This document shows, piece after piece, positions 8,688 to 16,086 of a stretch of 32,964 nt of DNA. The notes beneath the pieces were generated by a model that saw only the letters and a program-made list of their open reading frames with translations, ran no database searches and was not told the origin of the DNA. This stretch comes from an uncultured beta proteobacterium (lineage in GTDB: Bacteria; Pseudomonadota; Gammaproteobacteria; Burkholderiales; Burkholderiaceae_C), in the NCBI GenBank assembly GCA_903830985.1, contig CAIKVZ010000047.1:1-32964 (forward strand), read 5' to 3'. A program made the translations under genes and the position numbers. Every line of letters starts with the position of its first letter. Within the stretch, counting starts at the first letter, position 1.

Positions 8688-10948
8688 AAAGCCTGAAGGC
8701 GGATTCTGCGGCAACGCAAAAGGACAGCTCCCAGGTCGCCGGGCTGATTGCGGCCACGGGTCACAGCTTGCCCGAGCAGCCCCGCGCCCTAGAGCGCGCG
8801 CGCGCCCTGGCCGAGCCGTTGATCGGCGACCAACTTCTGGACACGGGCGAAAACACCCTGGACCATGCCCAGGCCGTGGCCGAGATCCTGCAGATGATCG
8901 GCGGCTCGGAAGCCATGCAGGCGGCCAGCTACCTGGTCTATGCCTGCGAGCACCTGAACAAGCCACAGGAAGTGATCGCCAAGAGTTTTGGCGAAAACTT
9001 CGCCGCGCTGGCCATGGAAACCACCAAGCTGGTGCAGGTGGAGCGCCAGGCGCGTCAGGCCCAGGCCGGTGCCGCCGCCGGCGGGCGCACCGCCGCCTCG
9101 CCCGCGGCGCAGACGGAAAACGTGCGCAAGATGCTGCTGGCGTTTTCCCGCGACCTGCGCGTGGTGCTGCTGCGCCTGGCGTCCAGACTGCAGACCTTGC
9201 GCTACTTTGCCGCCAGCAAAAAAGTCATGCCGCAGGCCATGGCACAGGAGTCGCTGCAGGTGTTCTCGCAGCTGGCGAACCGGCTGGGCATCTGGGAAAT
9301 CAAGTGGGAGATGGAAGACCTGGCGTTTCGCTTTCTCGAGCCCGACACCTACCGTCAGGTGGCTCGGCTACTGGATGAGAAGCGCATCGGTCGTGAAGCC
9401 CATGTGGCGCAGTTGCGAGCCGGCCTGCAGCAGGAATTGCAGGCGCATGGCATAACGGCCACGGTGCAAGGCCGGCCCAAGCACATCTACAGCATCGTGA
9501 AGAAGATGCGCGGCAAGTCGCTGCCATTCGATCAGGTGTTCGACATCCGCGCCCTGCGCGTGGTCGTGCCCAGCGTGGCCGACTGCTATGGCGTGCTGAG
9601 CTGGGTGCATTCGCGCTTTGTGCCGGTGCCGCAAGAGTTTGACGACTACATTGCGCGGCCCAAGGCCAACGGCTACCAGTCGCTGCACACCGTGGTGCGT
9701 GATCAGGACGGCCAGCCGGTGGAAATCCAGATCCGCACCCAGTCCATGCACGACCATGCCGAGCACGGCGTGGCGGCGCACTGGGCCTACAAGGAGGCCG
9801 GCATCAAGGGCTACAGCGGGGTCTCGGCCAGCAGCGAGTACGACGCCAAGATCGCCGTGCTGCGCCAGTTGCTGGCCTGGGAGCGCGACCTGTCCGGCTC
9901 GGCCGCCGTGCCCGACGGCACCGGGGTACGCGCGGCGCTGGACGACCGCATCTACGTGCTCACACCGGACGCGGCGATCGTGGAGCTGCCCCAGGGTGCG
10001 ACCACGGTGGATTTTGCCTACAGCGTGCACTCCAGCCTGGGACACCGCTGCCGCGGCGCGCGGCTGGACGGCGTGATGGTGCCGCTGAACACGCCGCTGA
10101 AGAACGGCCAGACCGTGGAGGTGATTGCCGCCAAGGAAGGGGGACCGTCGCGCGACTGGCTCAACGCCGAGCTGGGCTTTCTGGTGAGCCACCGGGCGCG
10201 CGCCAAGGTGCGCGCCTGGTTCAACGCCCTGGCCCAGCACGAGACCATTGCGCGCGGTCGCGAGGCGGTGGAAAAGCTGTTGCAGCGCGAGGGCAAGACG
10301 GCGCTCAAGCTCGACGACCTGGCCGTGCGGCTGGGCTTCAAGAGCGCCGACGAACTGTTTGAACTGGTGGGCAAGGACGAGTTCTCGCTGCACACCATCG
10401 AGACCCTGCTGCGCCCGGCCGAGGCCCACCCGTCCGAGGACGACATGCTGGCGCTCAAGCGCCAGCGTCTGGCCGAGCGCTCGCAGGGCAACGCGACCAA
10501 GGGCGACGTGCTGGTGGTGGGCATTGACTCGCTGCTCACGCAGCTGGCCAAGTGCTGCCGGCCCGCGCCGCCGGACGAGATCCGCGGCTTTGTCACGCGC
10601 GGCAAGGGTGTGAGCATCCACCGCGCCGATTGCAGCAATTTTCACGAGCTCATGGTGCGCAATGGCGAACGCGTGATCGACGTGGCGTGGGGCAAGCCCA
10701 AGACGCAGGGCGCCACGGTCTATCCGGTGGAGGTCGCTGTGCAGGCGCAGGATCGGCAAGGCCTGCTGCGCGACATTTCCGAAGTTTTCACCAAGGAAAA
10801 GATGAACGTCATCGGCGTGCAGACCCAGTCCGTCAAGGGCACGGCCTGGATGACCTTCACTGTGGAGGTGACCGACGCCGCACGCCTGGCCAAGGTGCTG
10901 GCGATCGTGCGCGAGGTCGGCGGCGTGCAGTCTGCGCGTCGGCGCTGA
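8684..10948 (+). CDS. relA: RelA-type (p)ppGpp synthetase with degenerate hydrolase domain
   Basis: A 754-aa long RSH protein that makes the stringent-response alarmone (p)ppGpp. In order: an N-terminal pseudo-hydrolase domain (about 50-200), a synthetase domain (about 240-370; GRPKHIYSIVKKM, FDIRALRVVV, FDDYIARPKANGYQSLHTVV, EIQIRT), a TGS domain (about 415-480; IYVLTPDAAIVELPQGAT), a zinc-finger/CC domain (AKCCRPAPPDEIRGF) and a C-terminal ACT domain (GLLRDISEVF). The His-Asp pair that hydrolyses ppGpp in SpoT is missing: the matching place reads ASYLVYACEHLN. The protein is therefore expected to be a monofunctional, ribosome-activated synthetase of the RelA branch. It overlaps the upstream hydrolase by 4 bp and ends 1 bp from the convergent minE stop. 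Confidence 0.93.
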   Translation: MKSLKADSAATQKDSSQVAGLIAATGHSLPEQPRALERARALAEPLIGDQLLDTGENTLDHAQAVAEILQMIGGSEAMQAASYLVYACEHLNKPQEVIAKSFGENFAALAMETTKLVQVERQARQAQAGAAAGGRTAASPAAQTENVRKMLLAFSRDLRVVLLRLASRLQTLRYFAASKKVMPQAMAQESLQVFSQLANRLGIWEIKWEMEDLAFRFLEPDTYRQVARLLDEKRIGREAHVAQLRAGLQQELQAHGITATVQGRPKHIYSIVKKMRGKSLPFDQVFDIRALRVVVPSVADCYGVLSWVHSRFVPVPQEFDDYIARPKANGYQSLHTVVRDQDGQPVEIQIRTQSMHDHAEHGVAAHWAYKEAGIKGYSGVSASSEYDAKIAVLRQLLAWERDLSGSAAVPDGTGVRAALDDRIYVLTPDAAIVELPQGATTVDFAYSVHSSLGHRCRGARLDGVMVPLNTPLKNGQTVEVIAAKEGGPSRDWLNAELGFLVSHRARAKVRAWFNALAQHETIARGREAVEKLLQREGKTALKLDDLAVRLGFKSADELFELVGKDEFSLHTIETLLRPAEAHPSEDDMLALKRQRLAERSQGNATKGDVLVVGIDSLLTQLAKCCRPAPPDEIRGFVTRGKGVSIHRADCSNFHELMVRNGERVIDVAWGKPKTQGATVYPVEVAVQAQDRQGLLRDISEVFTKEKMNVIGVQTQSVKGTAWMTFTVEVTDAARLAKVLAIVREVGGVQSARRR

Positions 10949-10949
10949 A

Positions 10950-11210
10950 TCAGCGCTTGTCGGGCAACTCGATCTTCACCTCGAGCACTTCCAGATTGTC
11001 CTGGCGCTCCAGGTTCACCTTGATGTCATCTGGGTTGATCTTGATGTACTTGCAGATCACCGCCACCAACTCGCGCTGCAGAGCCGGCAGGTAGTCGGGC
11101 TCGGCCGCGTTGCGCCCGCTGCGCTCGTGCGCCAGGATGATCTGCAGCCGCTCCTTGGCGACGCTGGCGGTTTTCTTTTTTTCGCCAACAAAAAAAGAGA
11201 AGAATGACAT
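10950..11210 (-). CDS. minE: Cell division topological specificity factor MinE
   Basis: An 86-aa protein that stimulates MinD ATPase and drives Min oscillation, keeping the division site at midcell. The N-terminus ([23 protein letters not shown]) is the membrane-targeting and MinD-contacting region, [10 protein letters not shown] is the contact helix, and [10 protein letters not shown][13 protein letters not shown] is the C-terminal dimer domain. The ATG at 11210 matches the family start. A GTG at 11225 would add five residues and overlap the minD stop region. It is the last gene of minCDE, 4 bp after minD. Confidence 0.95.
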   Translation of the reverse strand: MSFFSFFVGEKKKTASVAKERLQIILAHERSGRNAAEPDYLPALQRELVAVICKYIKINPDDIKVNLERQDNLEVLEVKIELPDKR

Positions 11211-11214
11211 GGCC

Positions 11215-12030
11215 TTATTTCCCACCGAAGAGTCGCTTCAGGAAGCCCTGTTTCGGGGCATCGGTGAAGCGCATGGGTTTTTCCTCGCCCAGGAAGCGGT
11301 CGATCACGTCCTTATAGGCCTCCGACACGTCGCTGCCCTGCATGTGCACGGCCGGCACGCCCTGGTTGGACGCCTGCAACACCGATTCGCTCTCGGGGAT
11401 GACGCCGATGAGCTTGATGCGCAGGATGTCCTGGATGTCGACCAGCGACAGCATCTGCCCCTGGTCCACGCGCGCCGGGTTGTAGCGCGTGATCAGCAGA
11501 TGTTCCTTGATCGGCTCCAGGCCTTCAATGGCGCGCTTGGTTTTGCTCGACAGCATGCCCAGGATGCGGTCGGAATCGCGCACCGAAGAGACTTCCGGGT
11601 TGGTCACCACCAGCGCTTCGTCGGCGAAGTGCATCGCCATGAGGGCGCCGGTCTCGATGCCGGCGGGCGAGTCGCAGACGATGTACTCGAAGTCCATGGC
11701 CGCCAGGTCGGCCAGCACCTTGGCCACGCCGTCCTGCGTCAGGGCGTCCTTGTCGCGTGTTTGCGAGGCGGCAAGCACGAACAGGTTGTCGCACTGCTTG
11801 TCCTTGATCAGCGCCTGCGTCAGCTTGGCCTCGCCGTGGATCACGTTGATCAGGTCATAGACCACGCGGCGTTCGCAACCCATGATCAGGTCCAGGTTGC
11901 GCAGGCCCACGTCGAAGTCGATCACCGCGGTCTTGTGGCCGCGCAGGGCCAGACCCGCGGAGAAGCTGGCACTGGTGGTGGTCTTGCCCACGCCGCCCTT
12001 GCCGGAAGTCACCACAATGATTTTTGCCAT
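11215..12030 (-). CDS. minD: Septum site-determining ATPase MinD
   Basis: A 271-aa P-loop ATPase that binds the membrane as an ATP dimer and recruits MinC to block FtsZ rings at the poles. The deviant Walker A motif KGGVGKTT lies at residues 11-18, with [14 protein letters not shown] next and CDSPAGIE as the second nucleotide motif. The C-terminus ([10 protein letters not shown]) is the amphipathic membrane-targeting helix. The start is the ATG at 12030 ([10 protein letters not shown]). It is the middle gene of minCDE, with 63 bp between it and the minC stop. Confidence 0.97.
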   Translation of the reverse strand: MAKIIVVTSGKGGVGKTTTSASFSAGLALRGHKTAVIDFDVGLRNLDLIMGCERRVVYDLINVIHGEAKLTQALIKDKQCDNLFVLAASQTRDKDALTQDGVAKVLADLAAMDFEYIVCDSPAGIETGALMAMHFADEALVVTNPEVSSVRDSDRILGMLSSKTKRAIEGLEPIKEHLLITRYNPARVDQGQMLSLVDIQDILRIKLIGVIPESESVLQASNQGVPAVHMQGSDVSEAYKDVIDRFLGEEKPMRFTDAPKQGFLKRLFGGK

Positions 12031-12093
12031 AACGAGATGTCTTTCAATAAATTCAAAATCAAATGCGCCGGACAAACTGTCCTGGCGCGGGGC

Positions 12094-12891
12094 TCAGGTG
12101 TTCAGCGCTTCAATCAGCAGCTTGTCCTGGCCGTCGTTGCTCAAGCGCACCTGCGCCGGCTTGCCGCGCACTTCCGGCGCCAGCGGGTGTTCGCTGGTGC
12201 GGTAGACGCCGGCTATGGAGATCAATTCAGGCTCCAGGCACAGGGAGAAGATGCGCGCGTTGGTGTTGCCGCTGGCACCCGCCATGGCTTTGCCGCGCAG
12301 CGGTGCGTAGACATGGATGTTGCCGTCGGCCACCACCTCGGCGCCCTGGTTCACCATGGCCAGCACCACCAGGTCGGCACCGCGGGCATAGATTTTTTGT
12401 CCCGAGCGCAGGGGGCGGTCCACCACCATGGTGGTCGGACCCGGCACTTCGCGGATCACCTGGCGCACCACTTCGCGCACTTCTTCGCTGGCTGGGGTCG
12501 GCACCGGTTCCGGCTCGATGGGCGCAATGCGCACGCGCAGCATATCAGCAGGGGCTTCGACCAGACCCAGCGCCCGTGCCGCGGCCAAGCCATCCAGATT
12601 GGCACCACGCACCGCCACCGGCACCAGGCGACATTCGCGTAACACGCTCAGCAGGGGGGCGATGTCAGGCCACGGCGCGTCGGCAGCCAATGGCGAAAAA
12701 TCAAGCAGCAGGGCGTCGTGGTCGAAGAATTCGGGGCTTTCGCCGGCCGCGCCAAATTGCCGCAGCAAGTCTGCCACCAGACGATCCTGGTCGGCGGTCT
12801 TGATGAGCAGCGCCACCAGCGGCAACTGGCTGCTTTTGATTTCAAACGATGCAGGATCTCCCGGCGCATTGCCGGCCAAAGTAACAGACAT
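12094..12891 (-). CDS. minC: Septum site-determining protein MinC
   Basis: A 265-aa FtsZ-polymerisation inhibitor. The N-terminal domain (about 1-110, including [19 protein letters not shown]) is the FtsZ-inhibiting part. A proline- and glutamate-rich linker (about 125-150) leads to the C-terminal beta-helix domain with [39 protein letters not shown] and [11 protein letters not shown], which dimerises and binds MinD. The start is placed at the ATG at 12891 (MSVTLAGN) by family fit; the sequence before it is CT-rich without a clear ribosome binding site. The frame stays open to 13290 but that extension has no family character. Confidence 0.95.
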   Translation of the reverse strand: MSVTLAGNAPGDPASFEIKSSQLPLVALLIKTADQDRLVADLLRQFGAAGESPEFFDHDALLLDFSPLAADAPWPDIAPLLSVLRECRLVPVAVRGANLDGLAAARALGLVEAPADMLRVRIAPIEPEPVPTPASEEVREVVRQVIREVPGPTTMVVDRPLRSGQKIYARGADLVVLAMVNQGAEVVADGNIHVYAPLRGKAMAGASGNTNARIFSLCLEPELISIAGVYRTSEHPLAPEVRGKPAQVRLSNDGQDKLLIEALNT

Positions 12892-13228
12892 AGGGGAGGG
12901 AAAACCAGTGAAAAAATCGGAAGGCGGGAACAAGACGGATCGGCGTTGGACTGAAGCGCTGCTGCGGCAGAGCCAGAATTTTACTTTAACGCGGCGCCGG
13001 GGCCCTGCGCCGCTTAGCGGGGCCGCACCGGCGGTGGATGCGACAGATGGGCACGCTGCGGCCGAGGTGCCGCAGGGACACATTGACGGGCGAGAACGCA
13101 GTGCAAACATTCGATACATTTGCGCCGAATTTTTGCAACAGTCGGATGTCACCATTCCAGCGCAAATGCTTGCCATGTGCCGGTTTTCGTCGGCTTCCCC
13201 CTCCCTCTCTTCAACAGAAAGTATTTCA
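12892..13228. other. Divergent intergenic region between minC and the acid-transporter gene
   Basis: A 337-bp gap without a credible gene. It holds a perfect 7-bp GC hairpin (GCGGCGC at 12991-12997 with GCGCCGC at 13007-13013), an AT-rich stretch next to it (12976-12990) that may belong to the minC promoter, and the conserved repeat at 13103-13158. Further down are another GCAAA half-site (13162-13166) and a pyrimidine-rich stretch before the transporter start. Confidence 0.6.
13103..13158 (+). repeat. Conserved upstream element, copy A (upstream of acid transporter)
   Basis: This 56-bp stretch is 51/56 identical to 18963-19018, with only one mismatch in the first 41 bp. It contains an inverted repeat GCAAA (13103-13107), 11-bp spacer, TTTGC (13119-13123), and a third half-site TTTGCAA (13132-13138). 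It ends about 70 bp before the transporter ATG. The TTTGC/GCAAA half-sites resemble operators of short-chain-acyl-CoA-responsive regulators of the RamB/PccR (ScfR) type; that link is inference. Confidence 0.85.
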
Positions 13229-13855
13229 ATGTCTGCATCGAACGGCGCCCTTGCCAACCCTGCGCCCCTTGGTCTTCTTGGTTTTGGCATGACAACGGTA
13301 CTGCTGAATATTCACAACGCCGGCTTCTTCCCGATGACCAGCATGGTCCTGGCCATGGGCATCTTCTATGGCGGGATTGCGCAGTTGATTGCGGGCATCC
13401 AAGAGTGGCGGGTCGGCAACACCTTTGGTGCTACAGCATTCACCTCCTATGGCTGCTTCTGGTTGACCCTGGTGGCGATCAGCGCCCTGCCCAAACTCGG
13501 GTTTGCGCCCGACAGCGGGTCTTCGATGGCCGCGTACCTGGTGGTCTGGGGAATCTTTACGACCTTCATGTTCATCGGCACTTTGAAGCTGAACCGCACC
13601 CTGCAGATCATCTTCGGCTCGGCGTCCCTGCTGTTCTTCATGTTGGCCTTTGGCAAGGCCACGGGCAACGAAGAAGTCATTCGCCTGGCAGGCTTCGAAG
13701 GCATCGTCTGCGGTGCATCGGCCATGTATGGCGGGCTGGCGCAGATCCTGAATGAACTCTATGGCCGCACCGTCATGCCGCTGGGTGCGCGCAAAGCGAG
13801 TTCAGCCATGAGTCCCGGGGGCGTTCGTGGCGGAACTGCGCTGGTCATGCCGTGA
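13229..13855 (+). CDS. satP: Acetate/short-chain acid uptake transporter (GPR1/FUN34/YaaH, SatP-like)
   Basis: A 208-aa integral membrane protein. The family signature NPAPLGL is at residues 10-16. About six hydrophobic segments follow, among them [56 protein letters not shown] and [16 protein letters not shown]. SatP-type proteins move acetate and succinate across the inner membrane with protons; the exact substrate here is unknown. The ATG at 13229 has AGAAAG upstream. It starts the 11-kb plus-strand block and is preceded by the conserved repeat. The following thiolase and hydroxyacyl-CoA dehydrogenase genes suggest that the imported acid enters CoA-linked oxidation. Confidence 0.88.
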   Translation: MSASNGALANPAPLGLLGFGMTTVLLNIHNAGFFPMTSMVLAMGIFYGGIAQLIAGIQEWRVGNTFGATAFTSYGCFWLTLVAISALPKLGFAPDSGSSMAAYLVVWGIFTTFMFIGTLKLNRTLQIIFGSASLLFFMLAFGKATGNEEVIRLAGFEGIVCGASAMYGGLAQILNELYGRTVMPLGARKASSAMSPGGVRGGTALVMP

Positions 13856-13944
13856 AGGCTTGTGTCAGCATGGGCGTTTACGATGTTTGACTGCGGGGTT
13901 CGATCAACCCGGCAGCCAATTATTTTTATCCTAGGAGCATTCAG

Positions 13945-15126
13945 ATGACAAAAGAAGTGGTAGTTCTAAGCGCAGCCCGTTCCGCCATTGGCGCATTCGG
14001 CGGATCCCTGTCCAACATGGAGCCGCCTGAACTGGCCGGGATCGTGATGAAGGAAGCCATCGCCCGCTCGGGGGTTGATCCCCAAGCGATTGGCAATGTC
14101 GTGGTGGGCCACTGCATTCCGACCGATTCCCGTTACGCCTATGTCTCACGCGTAGCCTCCATCCAGGCGGGTTTGCCCATGGATTCGATCGCCATGCAGG
14201 TCAGTCGCCTGTGTTCCTCCGGGCTGCAAGGCATCGTGACCGCAGCGCAGAACATCATGCTGGGGGACTTTGACTACGGCATCGGTGGCGGCGTCGAAGT
14301 CATGTCCCGTGGCAGCTATATGATGCCGGCCCTGCGCTCCGGCGCCCGCATGGGCGACGCCAAGGCCATCGACATGATGGTCGCGGTGCTGACCGATCCG
14401 TTTGGCGTGGGCCACATGGGCATCACGGCCGAAAACCTCGCCACCAAGTGGGCCATCAGCCGCGAAGACCAGGACGCCTTTGCCTGCGAATCGCAGCGTC
14501 GTGCCGCGGTTGCGATTGCCGAAGGACGCTTCAAATCGCAGATCGTCCCCATCGTCCAGCAAACGCGCAAGGGCGACGTCGTGTTTGACACCGATGAGCA
14601 CGGCAAGGCCAGCACCACCATGGAATCCCTGGCCAAAATGAAGCCGGCCTTCAAGAAGGACGGCACCGTCACGGCGGGAAATGCCTCCGGCATCAACGAC
14701 GGTGCAGCCTTCTTCGTGCTGGCCGCTGCCGACGTGGCCGCGAAGGCGGGTCAAAAGCCGATTGCCCGCATCGTTTCCTACGCCGTTGCCGGTGTGCCCA
14801 ACGAGATCATGGGCGAAGGTCCGATCCCGGCCACCAAGCTGGCGCTCAAGAAGGCCGGACTGACACTGGACCAGATGGACGTCATCGAAGCCAACGAAGC
14901 CTTTGCCGCGCAGGCGATCGCTGTCAACAAGGGCCTCGGTCTCGACCCCGCCAAGACCAATCCCAATGGCGGCGCCATCGCATTGGGTCACCCCGTGGGC
15001 TGCTCCGGCGCCTTCATCGCCACCAAGGCGGTGTACGAACTGCAACGCACCGGTGGCAAATACGCGCTGGCCACCATGTGCATCGGTGGCGGTCAGGGCA
15101 TTGCGGTGATTTTCGAACGCATCTGA
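13945..15126 (+). CDS. bktB: Acetyl-CoA acyltransferase / beta-ketothiolase (BktB-like)
   Basis: A 393-aa thiolase that cleaves (or forms) 3-ketoacyl-CoA to acetyl-CoA and a shortened acyl-CoA. Catalytic residues are visible: nucleophile Cys90 (in SRLCSSGLQG), His349 (GHPVG) and Cys379 (TMCIGGGQG). The covering loop has TAENLATKWAISREDQD, and VIEANEAFAAQ is canonical. The ending (CIGGGQG then AVIFERI) resembles BktB of polyhydroxyalkanoate producers. The nucleophile loop reads SRLCSSG instead of the common NRLCGSG. AGGAG at 13933-13937 fixes the ATG at 13945. It is 89 bp after the transporter gene and separated from the next gene by a terminator-like hairpin. Confidence 0.92.
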   Translation: MTKEVVVLSAARSAIGAFGGSLSNMEPPELAGIVMKEAIARSGVDPQAIGNVVVGHCIPTDSRYAYVSRVASIQAGLPMDSIAMQVSRLCSSGLQGIVTAAQNIMLGDFDYGIGGGVEVMSRGSYMMPALRSGARMGDAKAIDMMVAVLTDPFGVGHMGITAENLATKWAISREDQDAFACESQRRAAVAIAEGRFKSQIVPIVQQTRKGDVVFDTDEHGKASTTMESLAKMKPAFKKDGTVTAGNASGINDGAAFFVLAAADVAAKAGQKPIARIVSYAVAGVPNEIMGEGPIPATKLALKKAGLTLDQMDVIEANEAFAAQAIAVNKGLGLDPAKTNPNGGAIALGHPVGCSGAFIATKAVYELQRTGGKYALATMCIGGGQGIAVIFERI

Positions 15127-15139
15127 TTGCGCAGGTAAT

Positions 15140-15190
15140 GGGACTCGGGCGCGATCCTGCAAAGGCTCGCTCCGGGTCCCGCATTTTTTG
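15140..15190 (+). terminator. Intrinsic terminator or attenuator after the thiolase gene
   Basis: GGGACTCGGGCG (15140-15151) can pair with CGCTCCGGGTCCC (15168-15180), with one G-U/mismatch and a one-base bulge. The stem is followed by GCA and a six-T run (15184-15189). It starts 13 bp after the thiolase stop and lies 20 bp before the hydroxybutyryl-CoA dehydrogenase start, so it may limit read-through rather than fully end the transcript. Confidence 0.6.
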
Positions 15191-15209
15191 TCTTTAGGGA
15201 GTCTGCAAA

Positions 15210-16058
15210 ATGGAAATCACTACGGTTGGCATCATCGGTGCCGGCACCATGGGCAACGGCATCGCACAGGCATGCGCCGTGGCCGGCATCAAGGTCGTCA
15301 TGGTCGATATTTCGGAAGCCGCTGTTGCCAAGGGCATCGCCACCGTGGCCTCCAGCCTGGAGCGCCTGCTCAAGAAGGAAAAAATCAGCGCCATCGATCG
15401 CGACGCGGCCTTGGCGCGTATCCAGGGCAGCACCCGTTATGAAGACCTGAAGCCGGCCCAATTGGTGGTCGAAGCCGCCACCGAAAATTACGAACTGAAG
15501 GTGAAGATCGTCAAGCAGATCGACGCCATCGTCGGCCCTGACGTGATCATCGCCTCCAACACCTCGTCCATTTCCATCACCAAGCTGGCGGCCGTGATCA
15601 GCCGTTCCGAGCGCTTCATCGGCATGCACTTTTTCAACCCGGTACCGATGATGGCGCTGGTTGAAATCATCCGCGGACTGCAGACCAGCGACGCCACGCA
15701 TGACGCCGTGCATGCCATGGCCAAAGCGCTGGGCAAGACGCCGATCACGGTGAAGAATTCACCCGGCTTTGTCGTGAACCGCATTCTGGTGCCCATGATC
15801 AACGAGGCCTTCTTTGTGCTGGCCGAGGGCCTGGCCACGCCTGAAGACATCGATGCCGGCATGAAGCTAGGCTGCAACCAGCCGATCGGCCCATTGGCGC
15901 TGGCCGACATGGTGGGACTGGACGTCTGCCTGGCCGTGATGGAGGTCTACCTGAGCGAGTTCGGTGACAGCAAATACCGCGCCTGCCCCTTGCTCAAGGA
16001 AATGGTGGCCGCCGGCCGTCTGGGTCGCAAGACCGGACAGGGCGTTTACAAGTACTGA
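15210..16058 (+). CDS. hbd: 3-hydroxybutyryl-CoA dehydrogenase
   Basis: A 282-aa NAD(P)-dependent enzyme interconverting 3-hydroxybutyryl-CoA and acetoacetyl-CoA. The Rossmann motif GAGTMGNGIAQ is at residues 10-20. Next come EAATENYELKVKIVKQID, SNTSSISIT, the catalytic-histidine segment MHFFNPVPMM, and NSPGFVVNRIL, all characteristic. GRKTGQGVY closes the protein, and the length is standard for the short, single-function form. AGGGAG at 15196-15201 supports the ATG. It is the step directly before the thiolase gene product in butyryl-CoA oxidation. The sensor-kinase gene follows after 28 bp. Confidence 0.95.
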   Translation: MEITTVGIIGAGTMGNGIAQACAVAGIKVVMVDISEAAVAKGIATVASSLERLLKKEKISAIDRDAALARIQGSTRYEDLKPAQLVVEAATENYELKVKIVKQIDAIVGPDVIIASNTSSISITKLAAVISRSERFIGMHFFNPVPMMALVEIIRGLQTSDATHDAVHAMAKALGKTPITVKNSPGFVVNRILVPMINEAFFVLAEGLATPEDIDAGMKLGCNQPIGPLALADMVGLDVCLAVMEVYLSEFGDSKYRACPLLKEMVAAGRLGRKTGQGVYKY

Positions 16059-16086
16059 GTGTTCCGGGCGCCCAAGTCTGCCCCTC

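Noticed and set aside
12991-13013. Perfect 7-bp GC hairpin as a terminator
   Set aside because: It lies between divergent genes, where no transcript needs ending, and is not followed by a T-run.
12892-13290. N-terminal extension of MinC by ~130 residues
   Set aside because: The extension has no MinC similarity, crosses the conserved repeat and overlaps the start of the transporter gene on the other strand.
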